Below the pieces are notes generated by a model, which was given only the letters and a program-made list of their open reading frames with translations, was not told the origin of the DNA and made no database searches. Shown one piece after another: positions 1 through 5,331 of a stretch of DNA of 5,331 nucleotides. The stretch covers positions 1 to 5,331 of the forward strand of contig JBFHRB010000231.1 in assembly GCA_041591915.1 (NCBI GenBank). The letters run 5' to 3'. A program made the position numbers and the translations under genes. Positions within the stretch are counted from its first letter, which is position 1. Each line of letters opens with the position of its first letter. This DNA comes from JBFHRB01 sp041591915. Its GTDB lineage: Bacteria; Actinomycetota; Nitriliruptoria; Nitriliruptorales; Nitriliruptoraceae.

Positions 1-81
1 GCGCTCGAGGACGGTGTCGACCCGGCGGTGCTCGACCGCGTGCTCGACTACCGCCGCATGGCCGAGGGCGGGATCCTCTAG
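1..81 (+). CDS. C-terminal end of an unidentified protein (5' end outside window)
   Basis: Frame 1 is open from the first base to a TAG at 79-81, giving 26 residues that end in DYRRMAEGGIL. Nearly every codon ends in G or C (only one ends in T), which is the codon use of the confirmed genes here and supports real coding. The overlapping reading frame that starts at base 14 gives an Arg/Ala-rich low-complexity product typical of a shadow frame. The fragment is too short for me to recognise a family. It does not look like the end of an OmpR-type response regulator, which would have hinted at a partner for the kinase downstream. It runs in the same direction as the histidine kinase with a 65-base gap, so co-transcription is possible but not shown. 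Confidence 0.6.
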   Translation, partial: ALEDGVDPAVLDRVLDYRRMAEGGIL

Positions 82-134
82 CCGATTCGACGCGCCTTTC
101 GGCGGCCGGGCAACGCGAGGCCTCCTGCCGGACC

Positions 135-140
135 TACGCT
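135..140 (+). promoter_or_regulatory. Possible -10 element (TACGCT) for a leaderless histidine kinase mRNA
   Basis: TACGCT matches the actinobacterial -10 pattern TAnnnT. Six bases separate it from the ATG at 147, so transcription would begin at or next to the start codon. No Shine-Dalgarno sequence lies at a useful distance from this ATG, which fits leaderless translation, common in actinobacteria. I see no convincing -35 hexamer about 17 bases further upstream, and a TAnnnT match can occur by chance, so this is a moderate-to-low confidence call. Confidence 0.35.
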
Positions 141-146
141 GCGCTC

Positions 147-1388
147 ATGTCCGACGCGCCACCCATCGAGCAGAGCATCGCCGCGTTGCGGCATGCCGCG
201 GCGGCGCTGTCGCAGACCGACGACCTCTCGACGCTGTTCGACACCGTCGGCGAGCAGGTCATGCTGGTCGTGCCGTACCACACCCTGCGGCTGTTCCTGC
301 TCGACAAGGAGAGCCAGGAGCTGTACCCGGTCGCCATCCGCTCGGTCGTCGACGACGCCGACCTGGCGGGGCTGGACGACCCGCGGTTCCGGCTCCCGCT
401 GGGGAAGGGCGTGACCGGCTCGATCGCCGCACGGGGCAAGGCCGAGGTCGTCTACGACCTCGAGGAGCACCCCGAGGCGTTCCACATCCCCGGCACGCCC
501 CGCGTCGAGGAGTCGATGATCGGCGTGCCGCTCGTCTTCCAGGGCCGCACGCTGGGCGTGCTGACGCTGAGCAAGCACGGCCTGTCGCAGTTCAGCGAGC
601 ACCAGCTGACCCTGATGGAGGTGCTCGCCGTCAGCATCACCGCCGCGATCGAGCACCGCCGGTCGCTCGAGGCCGAGCAGCGCGCCCTCGAGCAGGAGCA
701 GCGGCTCCACCACCTCCACACGACCTTCATCGCGAACGTCTCGCACGAGCTCCGCACCCCGCTGACCACCATCAAGGGCTTCCTCGAGCTCGCCAAGGGC
801 AAGACGACCAACGGCACGGCCGAGATCATCGAGGGGGCCCAGCGCGGGGCCGAGCGGCTGCACTCGCTGATCGAGGACCTGCTCGAGATCGTGAGCATCG
901 AGGCCGGACGGCAGCGACTCGAGCCCGCCCTGCACGACCTGCGCGACCTGCTGAACAAGGCCTGCGAGCGCATGCGGGTCTCGGCGGAGCGCCTCGACAT
1001 CAGCGGGCTCCCAGCCGAGCACCAGGTCTTCGCCGACCGCGATCGCACGACCAACATCCTCGCCGAGCTGATCGAGAACGCCGACAAGTACGGCCCGGAC
1101 GGAGGGAAGATCCGCGTGGGCGTGGAGCGCCGGGACGCGACCGACATCATCGAGGTCAGCGACGACGGCAACGGCATCCCGCCCGAGCAGCACGAGGACA
1201 TCTTCAGCCGGTTCACCCAGGGCGATTCGAGCGCGACGCGTCGGCGCGGCGGCACCGGCATCGGGCTCTCGCTGGCGCGTAGCCTGGCACGCTGGCACGG
1301 CGGCGACCTCGTCTACGACGCCGACGCGCAGAGAACGACCTTCCGGCTGACACTCCCGGCGCCACCCGAGTCCCCAACCGAGGCCTGA
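147..1388 (+). CDS. GAF-domain sensor histidine kinase (soluble, orphan)
   Basis: A 413-residue two-component sensor kinase expected to autophosphorylate on His and pass the phosphate to an unseen response regulator. A GAF sensor domain spans about residues 25-170 (for example LGKGVTGSIAARGK and ESMIGVPLVFQGRTLGVLTL). A charged, probably coiled-coil linker follows at about 172-192. The HisKA H-box, FIANVSHELRTPL, puts the phosphoacceptor at His200. The ATPase domain shows the N-box (LIENADKYG, Asn311), G1 (DDGNGIP, about 339-345), F-box (IFSRF, 352-356) and G2 (GGTGIGL, 368-374), so all kinase motifs are present. There is no signal peptide or membrane segment, so it should act in the cytoplasm. 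The GAF domain has no cysteine, which argues against covalent bilin attachment or a thiol sensor; its ligand is unknown. ATG 147 is the only start I find in this frame after the upstream gene. No response regulator is visible nearby. Confidence 0.93.
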   Translation: MSDAPPIEQSIAALRHAAAALSQTDDLSTLFDTVGEQVMLVVPYHTLRLFLLDKESQELYPVAIRSVVDDADLAGLDDPRFRLPLGKGVTGSIAARGKAEVVYDLEEHPEAFHIPGTPRVEESMIGVPLVFQGRTLGVLTLSKHGLSQFSEHQLTLMEVLAVSITAAIEHRRSLEAEQRALEQEQRLHHLHTTFIANVSHELRTPLTTIKGFLELAKGKTTNGTAEIIEGAQRGAERLHSLIEDLLEIVSIEAGRQRLEPALHDLRDLLNKACERMRVSAERLDISGLPAEHQVFADRDRTTNILAELIENADKYGPDGGKIRVGVERRDATDIIEVSDDGNGIPPEQHEDIFSRFTQGDSSATRRRGGTGIGLSLARSLARWHGGDLVYDADAQRTTFRLTLPAPPESPTEA

Positions 1389-1397
1389 CCGGCCGCC

Positions 1398-3956
1398 TCA
1401 GTCGCCCAGTGCGCTCTCGATGGCGAGGACCGCCTCGCGCGCGTGGTCGGGGTCCAACCGCTCGCCGTCGACGTCGCGGACGTAGAAGACGTCCACGACC
1501 TCCTCGCCAAGGGTCGCGATCTTCGCCACGACGATGTCGAGGTGGAGCTCGGCGAGCGCTGCGGTGATGTCGAACAGGACGCCAGTGCGGTCCCGGGTGC
1601 GGATCTCGAGGATCGTCGCGTGGCTGGACTCGTCGTCCGCGATGGACACGGACGTCGGCACATCCACCATGTGGGTCCGCCGGCGCTCGTAGCGCTCGGC
1701 CCGCTTGGCCAGGCGAGCACGCAGTGCGAGGCGGCCCGCCACGGCCTCGACGATGTCGCCCTCGACGGCCGCCCACCAGGTCGCGCCGGCTTCGGGCGGA
1801 CGCTGGACGGTGAAGGTGTCGACGGCGATGCCGTCGTCGCGGGTGTGCGCGTCGGCCGAGAGGATCGAGCCGCCGTGCAGGGCGATCACTCCGGCGATGC
1901 GCGAGAACAGGCCGGCGCTGTCGATCGCCACGACGTCGAGGTCGTCGTACCCGGCCAGGTCCTCGACGACGTCGTCGCCGGGTGTCACCCGGGTGCGGAC
2001 CTCGGCGACGCCGAGGGGCTTCGCACACAGCCCGGCGTGGCGGACGACGGCACGTGGCGTCATCGCCGCGGCGTATCGGCGCGGGAGGGCTGCGAGGTGG
2101 TTGCGGACCTCCGACTCGTCGACCCCGAGCGACTCGCTCATCGCGAGTGCCTCCCGGGCGGTCGCTTCGGCCCCGTCGTTGAGGTCCGTCGGGTGGGTCT
2201 GTTCGAGCACGGCATCGACCTTCCGGACGAGCTCACGCAGCAGCGAGGCCTTCCAGGAGCTCCAGGCCGAAGGGCCCGTCGCCAGCCCGTCGGCTGCGGT
2301 CAGGAGATGGAGGGCATGCAGGGTCTGGCGGTCGCCGACCTGGCGCGCGACGTCCACGATCACGTCGGGGTCGGCGAGGTCCCGACGGGTGGCGACATCG
2401 GGCAGCAGCAGGTGCAGGCGGATCAGCGACACGGCGAGTTCCTGCGTGGCGACGCCCAGGCCCATGCGGGTCATCATCGAACGGGCAGGCGCGGCGCCCG
2501 TCTCGGCGTGCGGCTCGCCGTACGCCTTGCCGACGTCGTGCAGGAGCGTCCCCAGCATGAGCGCATCGCGGTCCTCGACCATCTCGAGCGCCTCGGTCGC
2601 CCAGGTCTCGGTCCGGACGAGGTCCCCGAGCGTCGCGGCGGCATGGATCGCGTGGCGGTCGAGGCTGAAGAGGTGGAACGGGTTGCGCTGCGGCCGTCCG
2701 CGGACGGGCTCCCACTCGGGCAGGAGCGCAACCCAGGCACCGACGTCGTCGAGCTCGGCCAGCGCGGCGCGCGACGTGTGCCCCGCCCACAGCGCGGCGA
2801 GGAACCGACGGCGAGCGTTCGGGGTCCAGGGCCACGTGCCGTCGCGGCGGTCCACGGCGCGGGCGATCTTCGCGGCCGACGACCGGTCGAGGACCGCGCG
2901 GTGTTCGACGAGCTTGCTCAGGACGTAGAGGGGCAGCTCGTCGTCGTCGAGGAGGCCGTCGTCCTCGATCGTCAGCACGCCGTCGACGAGGCCGAGGCCG
3001 TTCAGCCGCGCCTCGGCCGTGCGCCGGAACCGCCGGCCACGTGCCGCATCGGCCTCGATGAGCCGCCACGCACGGCGGTGGACGTGGTCGATGGTTCGAG
3101 CGGCGAGGTAGAGGTCCCGCAGGTGGCGGTGGGCCGCGGAGTCGTGGTCCCCGCCGTCCTCGTAGCCCAGCGCGAGCGCCACGGGCTGCTGGTGGTCCAT
3201 CCGCAGGACGTCGCTCGGGTGGTCGAGCTCGAGGTGCAGGGCGCAACGCGCGGCGAGGACCTCGTCGTAGGCCCGCGCCAGGCGGGCCCGGTCGGGCGCA
3301 CCCAGGTAGCGGCCCGAGACGAGGGCGTCGAGCCGGGGCTCGCCCAGCAGGGCTGCCGCGGCCCAGCGGAGCGACTGGATGTCCCGCAGCCCACCGGCAC
3401 CGGACTTCAGGTCCGGCTCGAGGACCTCGGCGGAGTCCCCGGCCTTCTGACGCCGCTCCTGGTCCGCGCGGGTGAGCTGTTCGAGGAACCGGCCCGGGCG
3501 GCGGCGCATCTTCTTCAGGTACTCGGACTGGGCGTCACGCAGCAGCTGGCTGTCGCCCGCGACGGTGCGTGCATCGAGCAACGCCGTCCCGGTGTCGAGG
3601 TCATCGAGCGCCAGCGAGATCGCCTGACGCCGATCGCGCACCGCGTGGCCGACCTTGAGCGACGCGTCCCACAGCGGGTACACGACCTCTCGGACGAGGC
3701 GCTCGAGCTCGGCGTGCGGGACCTTGTCGTGGAGCAGCAGCAGGTCGACGTCGCTGGCCGGGCACATCTCGCGGCGCCCGTAGCCGCCGGTCGCGACGAG
3801 CGCGAGGCGGCCCTGCGGGGCCGCCTCGTCGACCGCATCCCTGAGCGCGCCGTCGACGACCTCGGTCCAGGCCGCGCACCAGGCGCGACCAGGCGCCGGC
3901 CCGTCCGCGCGGAGCTCCGCGAGGCCGTCCTTCAGGCGATCCGCGAGCTCCGGCAC
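1398..3956 (-). CDS. glnD: P-II nucleotidyltransferase / nucleotidyl-removing enzyme GlnD
   Basis: An 852-residue bifunctional enzyme that attaches a nucleotide to Tyr51 of the P-II protein when nitrogen is short and removes it when nitrogen is plentiful. The nucleotidyltransferase motif GGYGRREMCPASDVDLL (57-73) carries the metal-binding Asp69 and Asp71. The GlnD signature follows at about 179-193 (LEPDLKSGAGGLRDI). The HD hydrolase domain (about 430-560) keeps His435, His473-Asp474 (LLHDVGKAYG), His515 and Asp556 (TAADGLAT), so the removing activity should be intact. Two C-terminal ACT domains, about 673-740 and 780-850, are the expected glutamine sensors. The length is normal for the family. 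The start is GTG, 19 bases after the glnB stop, with only a weak ribosome site, so translation may be coupled to glnB. The family in enterobacteria uses UTP, whereas characterised actinobacterial members adenylylate P-II; the sequence does not let me decide which applies here. Confidence 0.96.
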   Translation of the reverse strand: MPELADRLKDGLAELRADGPAPGRAWCAAWTEVVDGALRDAVDEAAPQGRLALVATGGYGRREMCPASDVDLLLLHDKVPHAELERLVREVVYPLWDASLKVGHAVRDRRQAISLALDDLDTGTALLDARTVAGDSQLLRDAQSEYLKKMRRRPGRFLEQLTRADQERRQKAGDSAEVLEPDLKSGAGGLRDIQSLRWAAAALLGEPRLDALVSGRYLGAPDRARLARAYDEVLAARCALHLELDHPSDVLRMDHQQPVALALGYEDGGDHDSAAHRHLRDLYLAARTIDHVHRRAWRLIEADAARGRRFRRTAEARLNGLGLVDGVLTIEDDGLLDDDELPLYVLSKLVEHRAVLDRSSAAKIARAVDRRDGTWPWTPNARRRFLAALWAGHTSRAALAELDDVGAWVALLPEWEPVRGRPQRNPFHLFSLDRHAIHAAATLGDLVRTETWATEALEMVEDRDALMLGTLLHDVGKAYGEPHAETGAAPARSMMTRMGLGVATQELAVSLIRLHLLLPDVATRRDLADPDVIVDVARQVGDRQTLHALHLLTAADGLATGPSAWSSWKASLLRELVRKVDAVLEQTHPTDLNDGAEATAREALAMSESLGVDESEVRNHLAALPRRYAAAMTPRAVVRHAGLCAKPLGVAEVRTRVTPGDDVVEDLAGYDDLDVVAIDSAGLFSRIAGVIALHGGSILSADAHTRDDGIAVDTFTVQRPPEAGATWWAAVEGDIVEAVAGRLALRARLAKRAERYERRRTHMVDVPTSVSIADDESSHATILEIRTRDRTGVLFDITAALAELHLDIVVAKIATLGEEVVDVFYVRDVDGERLDPDHAREAVLAIESALGD

Positions 3957-3975
3957 GGTGAGGCGCGTCCGGGGG

Positions 3976-4314
3976 TCAGACCGCGTCGTCGTCCTCTTCG
4001 CCCGTCCGGATGCGGACGACGCGGTCGAGGGCCGTCACGAAGACCTTGCCGTCGCCGACCTGGCCCGTGCGGGCGTACTTGATCACGGTGTCGACGACCA
4101 GGTCGACCTGCGCCTCGGTGCAGATGACCTCGAGCCGCGCCTTCGGCACGAACTCGACCTGGTACTCGGCGCCGCGGTAGACCTCGGTGTGGCCGCGCTG
4201 CCGGCCGTATCCACGGACCTCGGACAGCGTGAGGCCCTCGATGCCGGCCTCCTGCAGTGCGTCCTTGACCTCTTCGACCTTGTGCGGCTTGACGATCGCG
4301 GTGACGAGCTTCAC
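3976..4314 (-). CDS. glnB: P-II family nitrogen regulatory protein (GlnB/GlnK)
   Basis: A 112-residue trimeric signal protein that reads ATP/ADP and 2-oxoglutarate and reports nitrogen status to its targets. It aligns end to end with enteric GlnB: start MKLVTAIVKPHK, T-loop YRGAEY (46-51) with the modifiable Tyr51, B-loop TGQVGDGK (83-90), and C-terminus RIRTGEEDD (101-109). Nothing is missing. The start is GTG at 4314-4312, chosen because it gives the standard N-terminus and has a strong GGAGG ribosome site just upstream. It is first in an operon with glnD, the enzyme that modifies it. Because actinobacterial P-II proteins next to glnD are often called GlnK, either name is defensible. No ammonium transporter gene is adjacent. 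Control by GlnR is inferred from the operator-like repeats upstream. Confidence 0.97.
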   Translation of the reverse strand: MKLVTAIVKPHKVEEVKDALQEAGIEGLTLSEVRGYGRQRGHTEVYRGAEYQVEFVPKARLEVICTEAQVDLVVDTVIKYARTGQVGDGKVFVTALDRVVRIRTGEEDDDAV

Positions 4315-4319
4315 GTCGG

Positions 4320-4325
4320 ACCTCC
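4320..4325 (-). promoter_or_regulatory. Shine-Dalgarno sequence for glnB
   Basis: On the minus strand GGAGGT ends 5 bases before the GTG start of glnB. This is close to the ideal anti-16S match and spacing. It confirms GTG at 4314 as the start and contrasts with the weak site before glnD and the absent site before the histidine kinase. Confidence 0.85.
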
Positions 4326-4391
4326 GGTGGTGCTTCTCCCGCGCCGGTCGGCGGCGGGGCGCGTGTGCGGGGCGGAGCCTGCCGAGCCGGG

Positions 4392-4429
4392 ATTACCTCC
4401 GAGTCTCCGCTCCGTTTCGTTCAGGTTAC
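4392..4429 (-). promoter_or_regulatory. Putative GlnR operator upstream of glnB-glnD
   Basis: Read on the minus strand, four 5-bp elements lie exactly 11 bp apart: GTAAC, GAAAC, GAGAC, GTAAT, each separated by 6 bases. The actinobacterial GlnR box is two 22-bp repeats of the form gTnAC-n6-GaAAC. The first pair fits this perfectly. The second pair keeps the spacing but is degenerate: GAGAC lacks the T of gTnAC and GTAAT differs from GAAAC at two positions. The site lies 77 to 114 bases upstream of the glnB start, and its first element overlaps the TAA stop of the FIST gene. GlnR is the global nitrogen regulator that controls the amtB-glnK-glnD operon in Streptomyces, so the location is functionally apt. 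No good -10 is obvious; CAGGCT at 4376-4381 is a weak candidate. Confidence 0.7.
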
Positions 4430-5331
4430 GTCGCGTCAGCGCTCGACCGGCCACCGAACAGGGCCATGGAGGCGGTGAACCCGTGCAGGTGGCTCCGCGA
4501 GCCCACCGGCCCGATCTCCCCGGCGCAGAAGGCGCCGGCCACGGGGGCTTCGAGGTGCTGCTCGATGGCCTCCACGTCCTGGTTGGGAAGCCCGAAGAAC
4601 CGTTCACCACGCCCGTTGCACGTGAACAAGAGCGCGCCCTCCGCCGGCCCACCGTCGAGCAACAGGTGGGCGTCGAGGTCCTCTCGTGCGCTCAGGGGGT
4701 CCCGGACCTGGAACTGGACGACCGCGCCCACCTCCACGACGTCACCCACGATGACCGCGTCTCGTTCCGGGTCCGCACCCATGACCCCGCGTATCAGGAA
4801 GTCACCACGCTCGTATCGATCCCGCTGCCCCTCGGCCACGATCCCGACGTGCAGGCCCACCTGCATGAGTGCCTTGTCGGCGTCGTCGGACTCCGCGAAG
4901 ACCGAACGGAGCTTGTGGACCGCGGGCTGGCCGGCGAGCTCGAGGATCGCGTTCCCCTCGGCGCGCGTCACGACCATCGGCTCCCCGATGGGGCGACAGC
5001 CCTGGGACACGACCGTCCGCACGTCGACGTCCCGGCAGACGACGCCGACCGCGCCGCCCTCGTGGACCGTCGTGCCGATGGCGTAACGCGACCCGTGTGG
5101 GCCGGCCGTCAACAGGCCGCCGACCACCTGGTGCTCGCCACGCTCGTCCGAGACACGACGAACGACCTCGGAGACGGGGTAGCTGTAGGGGTCGGCGAAG
5201 AGCAGGACGACATCCCCGGGGCGGGTGTCGGGCCACCCGAGGACGGCCACGCCGGTCTCGCCCGACGGGACCGCCCAGGTTCGGAAGGGCGTTGCCGTGC
5301 CACCGTCGTCCCAGGAGGCAGCCCACAGCGA
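4426..5331 (-). CDS. FIST-domain signal-transduction protein (N-terminus beyond window)
   Basis: The frame is open from the right edge to TAA at 4428-4426, showing 301 residues. It matches FIST proteins: the rest of the N-terminal domain (SLWAA at the edge; VLLFADPYSYP about residues 42-52; VVGGLLTAGPHG about 69-80) and a full C-terminal FIST_C domain (SQGCRPIG about 109-116; LLFTCNGRGERFFG about 234-247; FCAGEIGPVG about 268-277; HGFTASMALF near the end). FIST domains are predicted small-ligand sensors, often near amino-acid metabolism genes and sometimes fused to kinases or cyclases; here no output domain is visible. A GTG at 5250 could be taken as the start, but family-like sequence continues upstream of it without a stop to the edge, so I treat the gene as truncated; full-length relatives are usually nearer 400 residues. 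It shares the strand with glnB across a 111-base spacer with no terminator that I can see. The biochemical role of this protein is unknown. Confidence 0.88.
   Translation of the reverse strand, partial: SLWAASWDDGGTATPFRTWAVPSGETGVAVLGWPDTRPGDVVLLFADPYSYPVSEVVRRVSDERGEHQVVGGLLTAGPHGSRYAIGTTVHEGGAVGVVCRDVDVRTVVSQGCRPIGEPMVVTRAEGNAILELAGQPAVHKLRSVFAESDDADKALMQVGLHVGIVAEGQRDRYERGDFLIRGVMGADPERDAVIVGDVVEVGAVVQFQVRDPLSAREDLDAHLLLDGGPAEGALLFTCNGRGERFFGLPNQDVEAIEQHLEAPVAGAFCAGEIGPVGSRSHLHGFTASMALFGGRSSADAT

Noticed and set aside
14..1282. 422-codon open frame on the + strand overlapping the kinase
   Set aside because: Arg/Ala/Pro-rich product typical of an out-of-frame reading; it runs across the end of the upstream gene and through the true kinase frame.
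78..1298. 406-codon open frame on the - strand opposite the histidine kinase
   Set aside because: Low-complexity Leu/Arg/Asp/Val product without a domain; it is the complement of a clear histidine kinase.
1443..4082. 879-codon open frame on the + strand, antisense to glnD and part of glnB
   Set aside because: It is a shadow caused by high GC and strong G/C third-position bias. The product shows no recognisable domain and is rich in Arg, Val, Gly and Asp, whereas the opposite strand encodes GlnD with all catalytic motifs.
4340..4363. Possible hairpin with a 6-bp GC stem and 12-base loop in the glnB leader
   Set aside because: It has no T-run, the loop is large and the region is very GC-rich, so such a pairing is expected by chance; not called as a terminator or attenuator.
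4423..4428. TAACCT on the - strand as a -10 element for glnB
   Set aside because: It fits TAnnnT but overlaps the FIST stop codon and lies inside the first GlnR-like element, which would be an unlikely place for an activated promoter's -10.
4187..5086. 299-codon open frame on the + strand opposite FIST and glnB
   Set aside because: Ser/Arg/Thr-rich product without motifs; the opposite strand has the conserved FIST and P-II proteins.
5248..5250. GTG as a possible start of the FIST gene
   Set aside because: The frame continues upstream to the window edge without a stop and the added residues (SLWAA and beyond) look like FIST sequence, so this codon is more likely an internal valine.

Overview
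The window comes from a GC-rich chromosome (roughly 70% GC by eye), with codon third positions almost always G or C. It fits an actinobacterium: a P-II gene sits directly before glnD, and the promoter region carries a motif resembling the actinobacterial GlnR box. I cannot place it more precisely from sequence alone. There are no tRNA or rRNA genes, CRISPR arrays, insertion sequences or long repeats that I can see. Coding density is very high, and no gene-free stretch exceeds about 110 bases.

Left side, + strand: the last 26 codons of an unidentified gene (1-81) are followed by a 65-base gap and then a complete soluble GAF-domain sensor histidine kinase (147-1388). No response regulator is visible beside it. 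Its start codon has no Shine-Dalgarno sequence, but a TAnnnT hexamer lies 6 bases upstream, as in leaderless actinobacterial transcripts.

Centre and right, - strand, reading right to left: a FIST-domain protein truncated by the right edge (4426-5331), then a P-II nitrogen regulator, glnB/glnK (4314 to 3976), then glnD (3956 to 1398), the nucleotidyltransferase/removing enzyme that modifies P-II. glnB and glnD are 19 bases apart and almost certainly one operon. The 111-base FIST-glnB spacer holds a strong Shine-Dalgarno for glnB and four 5-bp elements spaced exactly 11 bp apart that match the layout of a GlnR operator; the first element overlaps the FIST stop codon. glnD and the histidine kinase converge with only 9 bases between their stop codons.

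How the genes work together: under nitrogen limitation GlnD would modify Tyr51 on the P-II T-loop and reverse this when nitrogen is plentiful, while GlnR would control supply of both proteins. In many actinobacteria amtB comes first in this operon. Here the position upstream of glnB is taken by a FIST protein, a family predicted to sense small ligands such as amino acids. No undescribed system is evident; the most notable points are the putative GlnR operator and the FIST-glnB-glnD arrangement.
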